DNA of 64,000 nucleotides, taken from assembly GCF_000381905.1 (NCBI RefSeq), contig NZ_KB907250.1, forward strand, positions 1-64,000. The letters are read 5' to 3'. This document shows positions 31,055 to 39,698 of this stretch, one piece after another. The notes below the pieces were generated by a model, which did no database searches, was not told where the DNA came from, and saw nothing but the letters and a program-made list of their open reading frames with translations. Numbering within the stretch: position 1 is the first letter of the stretch; every line of letters begins with the position of its first letter. Position numbers and translations under genes: made by a program. The DNA comes from Paenibacillus fonticola DSM 21315 (GTDB lineage: Bacteria > Bacillota > Bacilli > Paenibacillales > Paenibacillaceae).

Positions 31055-32695
31055 GTGGCGAATCATGAACTGCGTTCCATGGACATCATTATCGATTCCC
31101 GGGATATCGACGCAACGGAGAAGAAACTGCGGGGGCTAGACCGGATGCTGGTACAAACCCAGCGGCGCGCTCTCGCTCTTGGCAGCACGAGGATACGGCC
31201 GAGCATTACGCTGGAGGACCGTTTCACGGAAACAGCCATCCGGCTCAGTGCAACGATGAAGCGGCTTAATCAGGCAGCGGCCCGTCCGGTAGCGGAACTG
31301 ATCGATCTGGCGACGCCGAAGATCGCCGAGATCAGGGGCGCGCTGCAGGAGCTGAGCCGTACCCGGTGGCGGGTTGAGGTGGACGTTGGTGGCTTTGGCG
31401 CTGCGCTTGGCAGCTCTGTTGCCGAGCAGATCTGTGCAGAAGGGCAAAGCTTAATGCAGCGGATTTCGGTGACTCTTAAGGAAGCTTTAGAGTGTATTTT
31501 TGATGCGCTGGAAGTTGTCGAATGTCCGGCTGTGGCGGTAGGAGAGTGTAAATGCGGAGAACCCTCGGGATCTAGCCCGCAGGAGAGCGAACCGCTATGC
31601 GGGGCAGCGGGCAAGATATCTGGAGAGGCGTTTTTTGAAGCGTTTCTGGAGGTTATTAATCCTCAGCGAATAGCAGGTAAGTTGGCTAACTTGCCATGGG
31701 ATGAGATCCTATCATCTAGCATGGCTTACTTGAAGAAATTTGGAAGTGATATTCTTGATAGTTTGGTAAAGGATATCAGAGACAAATTGATCGAGATAGG
31801 GGCAACTAAACTAAAAAGCTATTGGGACAACAGCAAATTAAAAAAGGAATGGATCCCCAAAGCTTGGGAGAGCAGTAAAGGTAAGTTGGATGAATGGGCT
31901 CCCAAGGCTAGAAATTTTTTGGATAAAACTACAAGCAAGGCTACGGACTTTCTTAGCAAACCCTGGGTGAAGAAGACAACTAAATTTGTTGGTAAATGGG
32001 GAGGAAAGTTATTAAAAAAAGTCCCGATTGTGTCGAGTTTATTTAGCATTGTTGAAATAATTAATGCCAAACCTGGCAGGGAAAGAGTAGAGAAAATAGG
32101 TGGATTTTTAGGTGGCCTTGCAGGTGGTACAATAGGAGCAGCGTTAGGAGGCGGAATTTTATCAATTCCAGCTGGGCTTGCTGGAGGTGTGCTGGGTGAA
32201 TATGCTGGTGAATGGGTAGGGGGAGCGTTATTTGATCTTTTCTATGGAAAGAAGAAGCAGCCAGAAACAGATTCCGGCTACCCACTTGGAACATCGAAAG
32301 CTGACGTCTTTTTACAGGGACATAGTGATACTTACTCAACAAAGGATAAGGAGAACTGGAAGCGGGAGCTTATTTACGGCTCACAATCTACCCAGTCGAT
32401 TGCTCCGCTAACCGAAGAGGAAATTAATAGTGTGGCGGAATATTTTAAAGAGAAGCAGGAGCCCGCTGCAGTACCGGCGCCAATGCCTCTGCCGAATTAT
32501 GCTCCAGGACCTGCTCCTGTGCCATTTCCAGCAATTACCTTTAACATGCCGCCAGGTCTGATTCAAATTCATGAAAGGCAAGAAGACATCGATATCGATA
32601 GCCTCACTGATCAGGTAGGATGGAGTGTTGCCCAAAATTTGAACAGAATGATGAAAAACATGAAGAGATATGGGGTGGTACAGGGTGGAAATTAG
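31055..32695 (+). CDS. xkdO: Tape-measure protein (short)
   Basis: A 546-residue protein following the frameshifted chaperone, as tape measures do. The start is GTG 31055 behind AGGAGG. The N-terminal ~200 residues are charged and helical (RDIDATEKKLRGLDRMLVQT). The centre has Trp/Lys repeats (KEWIPKAWESSKGKLDEWAP), then a Gly-rich membrane-active stretch (GGFLGGLAGGTIGAALGGGI), then a Pro-rich tail (PAAVPAPMPLPNYAPGPAPV). Length sets tail length; at roughly 0.15 nm per residue the tail would be about 80 nm. GC content drops near 31670, so the two halves may have different origins. Confidence 0.85.
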   Translation: MANHELRSMDIIIDSRDIDATEKKLRGLDRMLVQTQRRALALGSTRIRPSITLEDRFTETAIRLSATMKRLNQAAARPVAELIDLATPKIAEIRGALQELSRTRWRVEVDVGGFGAALGSSVAEQICAEGQSLMQRISVTLKEALECIFDALEVVECPAVAVGECKCGEPSGSSPQESEPLCGAAGKISGEAFFEAFLEVINPQRIAGKLANLPWDEILSSSMAYLKKFGSDILDSLVKDIRDKLIEIGATKLKSYWDNSKLKKEWIPKAWESSKGKLDEWAPKARNFLDKTTSKATDFLSKPWVKKTTKFVGKWGGKLLKKVPIVSSLFSIVEIINAKPGRERVEKIGGFLGGLAGGTIGAALGGGILSIPAGLAGGVLGEYAGEWVGGALFDLFYGKKKQPETDSGYPLGTSKADVFLQGHSDTYSTKDKENWKRELIYGSQSTQSIAPLTEEEINSVAEYFKEKQEPAAVPAPMPLPNYAPGPAPVPFPAITFNMPPGLIQIHERQEDIDIDSLTDQVGWSVAQNLNRMMKNMKRYGVVQGGN

Positions 32696-33320
32696 TTTGC
32701 GGGATGAAGCTGCAGGCACCGATTTCGTGTTCCCCGTCAACCCGGAAGAGGTGAGGATCACTCGGGGCAAAGGCTTCGAGACGATGAATATACTATCTTA
32801 CGGGGAATTTGATATCGCAACAGCAGAGAGGGTGAGGGAGATCACCTTCTCTTCTTTTTTTCCTGCACGATGGGGAGATAACGAAATACAGCCCGCTCCA
32901 AAGGAAGCGATGCACTTGCTGACTGAGATGATGAACAGCAAAAGTCCCGTCCGATTGATGATAGGGAATATGGTGAACCTGCTTGTCTTTATCACGGTAC
33001 ATGACACTACGTTTAAGGGCGGGGAACCCGACGATATTTACTTCGATCTGACGGCCCGGGCGTGGAGGCAGCCAAAGGTTCACACGAAGGCGGGAAGCGC
33101 TGCAGGCGGCGGGAATAGCGGCGGTGGCACGAGTCGTCCTGATTTGAAAAAAACGCCGAAAGCCTACGCCGTCAAGTCCGGCGACAGCCTATCCAAAATC
33201 GCCAAGCTGGAGCTCGGCGACAGCTCCAAATGGTCGGCCATTTATGATCTGAACAAGAAAACGATCGGTCCTAACCCCAATTTGATCAAACCGGGGCAAA
33301 AGCTGGTGATGCCGTCATGA
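32670..33320 (+). CDS. xkdP: LysM-containing tail protein (XkdP-like)
   Basis: A 216-residue protein. The first ~140 residues (FVFPVNPEEVRITRGKGFET) form the baseplate-hub adaptor domain seen in XkdP. After a Gly/Ser linker, residues ~165-215 are a LysM domain (AYAVKSGDSLSKIAKLELGD ... NPNLIKPGQKLVMPS) that binds peptidoglycan. It overlaps the tape-measure gene by 26 bases if ATG 32670 is used; GTG 32685 is an alternative. It should sit at the tail tip end of the tube. Confidence 0.9.
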   Translation: MGWYRVEISLRDEAAGTDFVFPVNPEEVRITRGKGFETMNILSYGEFDIATAERVREITFSSFFPARWGDNEIQPAPKEAMHLLTEMMNSKSPVRLMIGNMVNLLVFITVHDTTFKGGEPDDIYFDLTARAWRQPKVHTKAGSAAGGGNSGGGTSRPDLKKTPKAYAVKSGDSLSKIAKLELGDSSKWSAIYDLNKKTIGPNPNLIKPGQKLVMPS

Positions 33321-34333
33321 GTTATGAGGTGGTTTTGGAAGATAAGTATTATTTGCGGGAACTGATCGAGAGTGTCTCCTTAACCGATTCGTTAGATCAA
33401 ATTTCGTATGAGGCTCGCATCAATCTACGGATACCTGAATCTGGACTGGCGATTGCCCCGGGACAGACGATTCGCGTAAGCGGAGTGCCCTATGGGGGCA
33501 AGGAAATGGTCTATCTGCTGAATCCCGGCGTGGTGTGGGAATGCACCAGCAGCAATCGTGGCAGCAAGAGCCTTAGCCTTGTGGTGTACGACCGGACGAT
33601 TTACCTTGCGAAATCGGAGGATGAGTACTTATTTTCTTCGGGAGGAACAGCCAGTCAGCGGCTGAAGAAATATGCGCAGGATTGGCAAATCAAGCTGGCC
33701 TCCATTCCGGACACGGGAAAGGCGCTGAGCAAGGCGACTTACCGTTCTCAACCGATCTATAACATGATCGTGACGGACTTAAGAGAGACGGTAAAGCTTG
33801 GCGGGGATGCGTACATGCCTCGGATGACGCCTGCGGGCCTCGAGCTGTTCAAAATTGGCAGCAACAAAACCGTATGGAAGCTTGAAGCACTGGAGGGCAT
33901 CGATCAGCACCGGACCTTGGAAGGAACGGTCACTAAGGTCAAAGTGATTGGCAGCACGGATAGCAGTAAGCCGGCGAGTACTGGAGCCAGCAGCGATAAG
34001 AACAAAGCCGATCCCCCCTCGCAATTTTTGGCGGTAGAGACGGGGGAAGTCAGTAAGTTCGGCACTTTGCAGCGAATTGTGCAGGACGAGGATGTAAAGA
34101 CGCCGGCGGATGCCAAAAAATTGGCCAAAGGCATGCTGACTGGCCTCCAGGAGACCTTTACCGTAAACGGACTCGACATTAACACGCTGCGGGCTGGAGA
34201 TAAGGTGGAGCTAAACGGCCTGGAGCTGATCGTCATGTCTGTATCGCATGAGCTGGGCGATCCGGGACGCATGTCGCTGGAGCTGGGGTCATACGACTAC
34301 GTGAAAAGGAGGTATTATCTCAACTATGGCTGA
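33317..34333 (+). CDS. xkdQ: Baseplate hub protein (XkdQ-like)
   Basis: A 338-residue protein of the XkdQ/gpD-like hub family, forming the symmetry adaptor at the tube tip. It contains LINLRIPESGL-type text (YEARINLRIPESGLAIAPGQ), the central ALEGIDQHRTLEGTVTKVKV and the final LSLELGSYDYVKRRYYLNYG. The start overlaps the previous stop by four bases (ATGA). The end overlaps the next gene by eight bases, so this run of genes is one tightly coupled operon. Confidence 0.9.
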   Translation: MSYEVVLEDKYYLRELIESVSLTDSLDQISYEARINLRIPESGLAIAPGQTIRVSGVPYGGKEMVYLLNPGVVWECTSSNRGSKSLSLVVYDRTIYLAKSEDEYLFSSGGTASQRLKKYAQDWQIKLASIPDTGKALSKATYRSQPIYNMIVTDLRETVKLGGDAYMPRMTPAGLELFKIGSNKTVWKLEALEGIDQHRTLEGTVTKVKVIGSTDSSKPASTGASSDKNKADPPSQFLAVETGEVSKFGTLQRIVQDEDVKTPADAKKLAKGMLTGLQETFTVNGLDINTLRAGDKVELNGLELIVMSVSHELGDPGRMSLELGSYDYVKRRYYLNYG

Positions 34334-34739
34334 TCCTTATAAATCGTTGGCAGCGGCATTCCGGGATCAGATGACGGGGTATGCCAAAGATATGCTGTCC
34401 GGCATGTCCACAGAGCTTGGAACAATAACGGCGTCGGGGCTGAAGCTGGATCATTTCAAGCATGAAATCAAAAGTTATTTGGTTGCTGATTTTCCGGTCA
34501 CTCTGGGGATTCCGGCTTTTCATATGGTAGGAACGATGATGTCGCCTGTCGATCAAGAAGGGTACCCGCTTGGAGTACCGGGCCCGCGAACGCGTTTTGA
34601 ATTTGAGGCTACCGAGATCCAGGACGTTCGCGTCAATCTGGCCGATGGCCTTCAGCCGGGGGATCGCGTCATTGCCGTTAATTTGAATGGCGGCCATGAG
34701 GTGGTCGTCATGTGCAGGGTGGTGAGTCAAGGTGGCTAA
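34326..34739 (+). CDS. xkdR: Baseplate protein, DUF2577 (XkdR-like)
   Basis: A 137-residue beta-rich protein of the DUF2577 family. The features are a helical start (PYKSLAAAFRDQMTGYAKDM), the LIVADFPVTLG-type strand (YLVADFPVTLGIPAFHMVG) and LQPGDRVIAVNLNGGHEVVV. In PBSX this is the gpV/spike-associated OB-fold protein. AAAGGAGG before the ATG gives a firm start inside the end of the hub gene. It overlaps the next gene by eight bases. Confidence 0.88.
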   Translation: MADPYKSLAAAFRDQMTGYAKDMLSGMSTELGTITASGLKLDHFKHEIKSYLVADFPVTLGIPAFHMVGTMMSPVDQEGYPLGVPGPRTRFEFEATEIQDVRVNLADGLQPGDRVIAVNLNGGHEVVVMCRVVSQGG

Positions 34740-35217
34740 TTTATTTCCAGAGGAGCAGGAATGGGGCGCTGGTGCGGGCGTAGATGGATTGAATGAGTTG
34801 AACGTGCTGCAGGGGCAGAGTACGGCAACTGGAGGAATGTTTGGGCGGAGCTGGCTGTTTGATTTTTCCGCAGGAGAGTTCTTGATGACCCCAACGCGAA
34901 AAATAGTACCCGCCGACGAGACTGCAGCCTGGATCATGTGGTGTGAGAAGGCCGTGCGAACCCCAAGGTATCATCATTTAATTTACTCTCGTAATTATGG
35001 CCAGGAATATGACAGTCTGATTGGCAGGAAAGGAAACCGGACTACGCTGGAATCCGAAATTCAGCGCATGACGACAGAGGTACTGATGGCAGACCCGCGT
35101 ACGGCGCGGGTGGATCAGTTTTCTTTTCGCTGGTCGGGGGATGCTTGCTTGTTTTCCTGCCAAGTGATGAATGTAAGAGACGAGACTGTGGTCTTAGAAG
35201 GGAGTGTGACCGTGTAA
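34732..35217 (+). CDS. xkdS: Baseplate wedge protein, DUF2634 (XkdS/gp25-like)
   Basis: A 161-residue protein. WLFDFSAGEFLMTPTRKIVP, then TAAWIMWCEKAVRTPRYHHL and YSRNYGQEYDSLIGR are hallmarks of the DUF2634/gp25-like wedge that starts sheath polymerisation. The start is GTG 34732 within the previous gene, behind AGGGTGGTG. The stop TAA shares a base with the ATG of the baseplate J gene. Confidence 0.9.
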   Translation: MANLFPEEQEWGAGAGVDGLNELNVLQGQSTATGGMFGRSWLFDFSAGEFLMTPTRKIVPADETAAWIMWCEKAVRTPRYHHLIYSRNYGQEYDSLIGRKGNRTTLESEIQRMTTEVLMADPRTARVDQFSFRWSGDACLFSCQVMNVRDETVVLEGSVTV

Positions 35218-36335
35218 TGGCAGGATTGCCAGTATATTTGCAAGAACAGACGGAAGAACAGATTATGCAGCGAATGCTGAGCCGGGTGCCTGACGATATC
35301 GATAAATCGGAGGGCTCTTTTATTTGGGATGCCCAGGCTCCCGTAGCATTTATGCTGTCTGAAGCGGCCGTATGGGCCAGGCAGGTGCTGGAATGGGGCT
35401 TTGCCAGCTCGTCCTATGGGCCATATCTGGACATGCGGGCGGCGGAGCATGGCGTTGTAAGGCGTGCAGCGACGGCTGCGGCCGGACAGGTTCAATTTAC
35501 CGGGACGCCTGGCACGATGGTGCCTGCGGGCACGCTGGTAGCTACCCCGGCGGATGAAATCACAGGGGAGTCTTCCATCGAGTATGTGACGGCTTCGGAA
35601 GCGATGCTGGATGATTTAGGGAAGGCAACTGTCGGTATTCGCGCTGTAAATTCAGGCAGAAGCGGGACAGTACCCGCAGGCGTCATTACGGTGATGTCCA
35701 TCCCGGTTAGCGGGATCACCGCGGTGACCAATCCGGAGGAAACACGGGGTGGGACAGACACGGAATCGGATCAATCGCTGCTGGAGCGTTTTTTGAGTCA
35801 GGTTCGGAACCAAGGGACGAGTGGAAACAAATCGCATTATATGAATTGGGCTGGTGAGGTGCCGGGTGTGGGGGGCGTGCAGGTTCGCCCGTTATGGAAC
35901 GGAGCGGGAACGGTAGGCATTTATTTGCTTGATACGGACAAACGCGCGGCGAACGAGGATATTGTTGCGGCCGTTCAGCAGCATATCGACCCGACGCAGG
36001 ATGGACAGGGAGAAGGCATGGCCCCGGCCGGGCCGGTCGTGACGGTGATGGCGGCTGAGGAAGTGCCGCTCAACATCAGCGTTAAGCTGACCTTGGCGGA
36101 CGGCGCTACCTTGCCTGAAGTGAAGGCGTTGATCGTAAAGGGAGTACAGGCATATTTGAAGCAGTTGGCTTTTGCTGATCCGCTCGTGCGGGTAACGCGT
36201 ATCGCGTCGGTCCTGCTCGATATTCCGCCTATTATTGATTACGCAAATTTGATGATCAACGGAGCGAGCGATACGAATATCCAGATTAACTTCGGTCAGG
36301 TGGCAGTGCTCGGGGCGGTGGATGTATATGAATAA
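35217..36335 (+). CDS. xkdT: Baseplate J-like wedge protein (XkdT-like)
   Basis: A 372-residue baseplate J family protein, the main arm of the contractile baseplate. MAGLPVYLQEQTEEQIMQRM, then DDIDKSEGSFIWDAQAPVAF is the conserved N-terminus. GGTDTESDQSLLERFLSQVR and TSGNKSHYMNWAGEVPGVGG are the central motifs. ATG 35217 overlaps the wedge stop (TAATG) and has AGAAGGGAG upstream; the frame is open further back but that part overlaps the wedge gene and is not used. It overlaps the next gene by a few codons. Confidence 0.93.
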   Translation: MAGLPVYLQEQTEEQIMQRMLSRVPDDIDKSEGSFIWDAQAPVAFMLSEAAVWARQVLEWGFASSSYGPYLDMRAAEHGVVRRAATAAAGQVQFTGTPGTMVPAGTLVATPADEITGESSIEYVTASEAMLDDLGKATVGIRAVNSGRSGTVPAGVITVMSIPVSGITAVTNPEETRGGTDTESDQSLLERFLSQVRNQGTSGNKSHYMNWAGEVPGVGGVQVRPLWNGAGTVGIYLLDTDKRAANEDIVAAVQQHIDPTQDGQGEGMAPAGPVVTVMAAEEVPLNISVKLTLADGATLPEVKALIVKGVQAYLKQLAFADPLVRVTRIASVLLDIPPIIDYANLMINGASDTNIQINFGQVAVLGAVDVYE

Positions 36336-37110
36336 CTTTTCCATTACAAGTCCAAAGGGACGGGAGATGTTCTCCTTCCTCCCCGGTTATTATGACTCAT
36401 CCAGAGTTATGCAAGCTGATATGAACTCCAAGGGAGAGGAGCTGGATCACTTATCTCGGGCCTTGGACGAAATATTGGATCAGTTCTTTGTCCGGACAGC
36501 GACATGGGGGCTGGAACGATGGGAAGCAGAGCTGGGCATTTCAACGGATTTAACTAAACCCATTGAAGAGCGTCGCGCTGTCGTAGAGTCGAAGCTCCGT
36601 GGAACCGGGAAGTTTTCAGGACAGCTGGTTAGGAATGTAATGGATTCTTTTATAGCTGATGGGGAGGTTGTATTTACTCCTGGGGAGTATAAATTTCGGA
36701 TCAGCTTTGGCGAGAGAATACCAAGTCGACTAGGTGATTTCAAATCTGTTATTGAGGAGATTAAACCCGCTCATTTGGTATTTTATATGGATTGGAGAGC
36801 CAGGCTCGAATTCCATCATACGATTCGAATAGCACCCGTATTGAAGTTTCGTACACGAGTTAACTTTTTCGGCGGGCGTCCCTGGTACTTGGATGGTATT
36901 GAATTTCTGGATGGGAACCATTCTTTATCAGGATGGACAGGCAATAGAGAACGATTTAAAAATCGGACACAGATTGCAGTCAGACATCGCAACAAGCCGA
37001 TTCAGGAAGCTGTTCTTAAAATACGTTCCAACTACTGGCAACTGGATGGTGCAGTTGCTTTGGACGGCTCACGTCAGCTGAGTTCAATGGAATCGATCAA
37101 TTTAATATAA
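36328..37110 (+). CDS. xkdU: Baseplate wedge protein, DUF2313 (XkdU-like), with extended C-terminus
   Basis: A ~260-residue protein. The N-terminal ~190 residues match XkdU/DUF2313: GREMFSFLPGYYDSSRVMQA, RALDEILDQFFVRTATWGLE and RWEAELGI, then EERRAVVESKLRGTGKF. The last ~70 residues (GRPWYLDGIEFLDGNHSLSG, with LDGAVALDGSRQL repeats) are an extra module, perhaps for fibre attachment. ATG 36328 or 36322 can serve as start; both overlap the baseplate J end. GC content falls within this gene toward the fibres. Confidence 0.88.
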   Translation: MNNFSITSPKGREMFSFLPGYYDSSRVMQADMNSKGEELDHLSRALDEILDQFFVRTATWGLERWEAELGISTDLTKPIEERRAVVESKLRGTGKFSGQLVRNVMDSFIADGEVVFTPGEYKFRISFGERIPSRLGDFKSVIEEIKPAHLVFYMDWRARLEFHHTIRIAPVLKFRTRVNFFGGRPWYLDGIEFLDGNHSLSGWTGNRERFKNRTQIAVRHRNKPIQEAVLKIRSNYWQLDGAVALDGSRQLSSMESINLI

Positions 37111-37127
37111 GGAGGCTCAAAGCTATT

Positions 37128-37517
37128 ATGGCAGATCAAGTTCTAACGGTTACAACGGCTTATGCACGCGCCCAGATGGCACAGGCACGAGCTGAAGGTG
37201 GTACTCTGACCAAGGTGGTCAAAATGGCATTCGGAAATGGTGGTGTTGATTCTTCTGGAAATCCCTTGCCAGTGGATGGCACCGAAGAAACCCTTCGGAA
37301 TGAGTTGCTCCGAAAGGATATTGCAAGCTATGAATTTATTGCCCCAGCTACTATTCGCTACCACTGCCCTCTTGGGGAAAACGAGCTAACTGGTCAAAAC
37401 ATCAATGAACTGGCCCTGGTAGATACCGAAGGGAAGTTCACTGCTCTAAGGACAATGGGCGATAAGTTTAAAGATGGCGACATGGAATTTATTTTTGAAG
37501 TGGATGATATTTACTAG
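37128..37517 (+). CDS. Tail fibre-associated protein, collar type
   Basis: A 129-residue protein beginning MADQVLTVTTAYARAQMAQA, with MAFGNGGVDSSGNPLPVDGT and LRNELLRKDIASYEFIAPAT. This is the pattern of phage tail-collar/fibre N-terminal proteins (gpH-N or DUF3751-like) that join the baseplate to the fibre. AAGGAGG precedes the ATG. It lies between the baseplate and the main fibre gene. Family placement is from general resemblance and position. Confidence 0.7.
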   Translation: MADQVLTVTTAYARAQMAQARAEGGTLTKVVKMAFGNGGVDSSGNPLPVDGTEETLRNELLRKDIASYEFIAPATIRYHCPLGENELTGQNINELALVDTEGKFTALRTMGDKFKDGDMEFIFEVDDIY

Positions 37518-37534
37518 AAGGAAGGTTGATCTAA

Positions 37535-38569
37535 ATGTCTATACAGCAACCGAGAAAATTAGTCCCGACAGATCAGGGACATGCCGAAGTGATTAATGCA
37601 CCGATTGAGACTCTTTATGGAAATGATCTTTTCTTAGCGAAACAGGTTGTTGATATTTTGGCCAATCCTGCAGATCATGGAGTGGTTTCGGAACAAGAAT
37701 TCCAAAATCACATCAACAATGCTGTCACCCATATTACCGCTGCCGAACGTACGAAATGGGATGCTGCTGAAGCAAACGCAAAAAAGTATACCGACGATAA
37801 CGCAGCGAAAAAGTCACACACTCATGCCGCATCGGATTTGCCATCAGCAACTACACAGGCGCGCGGCATAGTGCAGCTTAGTACATCGACGGTTAGCACG
37901 GCCGCGGATCAGGCGGCCACGCCAAGCGCAGTCAAAGCGGCCATGGATCGGGCTAATGAGGCTTTTCAAGCTGGCAATGAGCGTAAGAAGAATGTTGTGG
38001 ACGCCCTCATTGCTCTTGGAGTATCGGCGTCCATAGCAGATAGTTGGGATACGTTGATAAGTAAAATGGGTACGGTAAACAAGGGATTAGATAGATATTT
38101 CCTGTTCCGAAGGGGAGTTATTAATCTTTGTAATTTTATAGAAGTAAGTCGTGGTGGCGATGGTTACGTTTCTTTTGTACAAAGCGGCTCGGAGGTATAT
38201 ATGACCGCGAGTTGTATTAACGTTGGTGAAAACAGATCATACTTAACTATTGGTAGTACTCTCCAACAAGACCTTTCACACATTAAATATGTATTAATTG
38301 ATCCTTTGCTGAGAAGAGTTACCAGGGAATCTAATGGTTATCCGTACGTGAGAGTAGGGGTTTGTACGCCTGATTTACTTAATACGGAAATTTTCAACAA
38401 GGAAGTAAGTTACTACGTCAACCCCGGCGATGGTAGGTATATCAGTTCGGCAATTTTAGATGTTTCCGATCTTGTTGGTGTCTTCCATCTAAAAATGATA
38501 ATTTCGGCAGAATACAATAGTAGAATTGAATTAGGAATTAGTAATATATTGCTAATTCCTCATGACTAG
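37535..38569 (+). CDS. Tail fibre / receptor-binding protein
   Basis: A 344-residue fibre. The N-terminus (HAEVINAPIETLYGNDLFLA) is a baseplate-attachment part. The middle has TERTKWDA-type coil and the fibre motif ARGIVQLSTSTVSTAADQAA, then TPSAVKAAMDRANEAFQAGN. Residues ~185-344 are AT-rich, differ in codon use from the front and have no recognised domain; this is where target specificity usually resides. GAAGGAAGG precedes the ATG. The sharp composition change at about 38090 suggests that the receptor-binding part was exchanged. Confidence 0.85.
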   Translation: MSIQQPRKLVPTDQGHAEVINAPIETLYGNDLFLAKQVVDILANPADHGVVSEQEFQNHINNAVTHITAAERTKWDAAEANAKKYTDDNAAKKSHTHAASDLPSATTQARGIVQLSTSTVSTAADQAATPSAVKAAMDRANEAFQAGNERKKNVVDALIALGVSASIADSWDTLISKMGTVNKGLDRYFLFRRGVINLCNFIEVSRGGDGYVSFVQSGSEVYMTASCINVGENRSYLTIGSTLQQDLSHIKYVLIDPLLRRVTRESNGYPYVRVGVCTPDLLNTEIFNKEVSYYVNPGDGRYISSAILDVSDLVGVFHLKMIISAEYNSRIELGISNILLIPHD

Positions 38570-39009
38570 AAAGGATGTCTCTCCTTACTAATGATCAATG
38601 ATCAATCAAAGAATGGAATAAATGCGTATAATTTTTTAATATGAAATCGTTGGAAAAAGAAAAATAGTGATCGTATCTTTGTGAGATTTCATCACATTAT
38701 AGTAAGCCCCATCTTAATGGCTTTTCTAGTCTAAATGATCTTCAGGCATACGGGGGAATTATTGATATCTGTCCAGCATCAATTGTGATGCTGGACATCG
38801 TATATGAGCAGTGCTGATTGGATGAGACAGCTGAATTTCGGGGGAATGCGTCAATCGCGGCTGGTTTCCTGTGTAGCATTTATCCGTTTGAATTATTGGT
38901 AGTCTCCTTTCCCGGATATTGTATGACCCCGCCGGATTGCGGATGAACTATGCGAAGGACCTGGGCATCTTCTCACATATGTAACGAATCTATACCTGTA
39001 AGTTGGGGA
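38570..39009. other. Gap after the fibre gene; hairpin and scrambled sequence
   Basis: No convincing gene is seen. At 38771-38796 there is a perfect 11-bp hairpin, GTCCAGCATCA/TGATGCTGGAC with loop ATTG, without a T run. A stretch at about 38593-38624 resembles the ribosome site and start of the immunity-array gene at 9858. No XkdX-like small gene was found here. Confidence 0.5.
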
Positions 39010-39220
39010 GTGTCCGTCGGCTGTCCGATTTATGACCAGGGGCTGTCCGTGTGCTGTACTGTTGACATGTTAAATTTATATTGTGGATATGATTTGAGGG
39101 GGCTTCATCGCCAACTTCCAAGAACTCGCTGCCGCTGAGTTAATCAGCGGCTTTTATCGTTTTTAAAGATTGGCCACGAAAGTGCACCAATGTCCTAGAA
39201 AGGGGGGCTATTGTGCAATG
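39010..39220 (+). repeat. Tail-cluster leader repeat, copy 2 (before lysis genes)
   Basis: Same elements in the same order as copy 1: GTGTCC 39010, CTGTCC 39021 and 39043, CTGTAC 39054 (spacing 11, 22, 11), TTGACA 39062-39067, the conserved GTTAAATTTATATTGTGGA stretch, hairpin and ribosome site. The matching layout suggests one regulator turns on structural and lysis genes together. Confidence 0.9.
39131..39163 (+). terminator. Leader terminator-like hairpin (possible attenuator), copy 2
   Basis: GCCGCTGA (39131-39138), loop GTTAA, TCAGCGGC (39144-39151), then TTTTATCGTTTTT. Stem and loop are identical to copy 1 while flanking bases differ, which suggests the structure is selected. Confidence 0.7.
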
Positions 39221-39279
39221 ATGGAACTGGTAAATTGGAGATGTTGGGCAAGCAGTTGAAGGTCGCGAAGACGGGATAA
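39211..39279 (+). CDS. 22-codon leader reading frame before the lysis genes
   Basis: TTG 39211 follows AAGGGGGG and opens a 22-codon frame starting MCNDGTGKLEMLGKQLKVAK. It starts with the same TTGTGCAATG as the leader frame of copy 1 but the two soon diverge. It ends 20 bases before the first lysis gene. Real expression is unproven. Confidence 0.35.
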   Translation: MCNDGTGKLEMLGKQLKVAKTG

Positions 39280-39299
39280 ACAGAAACGGAGGGAGCGGG

Positions 39300-39578
39300 A
39301 TGGAATATACGATTATTATCTCCATTGCTACAGCCGTTAGTGGAATTTTGCTCGGCTGGCTGGGACGCGCACGTGCAATCCGTCAAGATGCCGCGAAAGA
39401 TGTGGAGGCAGGGGCAACCCTGCAGACGGACGTGGAATATATTAAACGTGGCGTCGACGACATCAGGGTAGACATGCGACTGCAAAGCCAGCGTATGGAT
39501 GGAATTTCTGAACGTGTGACACGAGTGGAGGAATCTACTAAGCAAGCACACAAGCGGATTGACCGCCTGGAAGAATAA
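39300..39578 (+). CDS. Small membrane-anchored coiled-coil lysis accessory protein
   Basis: A 92-residue protein with one N-terminal membrane segment (IIISIATAVSGILLGWLG) and a long charged coiled coil (VEYIKRGVDDIRVDMRLQSQ ... VEESTKQAHKRIDRLEE). GGAGGGAGCGGG precedes the ATG. Its place before a holin and an amidase resembles XhlA of PBSX. In XhlA, however, the membrane segment is C-terminal, so the topology here is reversed and it may be only an analogue. It probably helps time or assist membrane disruption. Confidence 0.7.
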   Translation: MEYTIIISIATAVSGILLGWLGRARAIRQDAAKDVEAGATLQTDVEYIKRGVDDIRVDMRLQSQRMDGISERVTRVEESTKQAHKRIDRLEE

Positions 39579-39698
39579 ATTATATTAACAATCATTGAAA
39601 AGATATAACAGTTTTAACTTTAGCACTTTAGCAGCTTCAACACTTTAAAAAACTTATAACTGATAACTGAAACTTTTAAAATGGAAGGAATGAACATT

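Noticed and set aside
26867..39220. The two leader repeats considered as prophage attachment sites
   Set aside because: They contain promoter-, terminator- and ribosome-site-like parts, lie inside the cluster rather than at both its ends, and no integrase is present.
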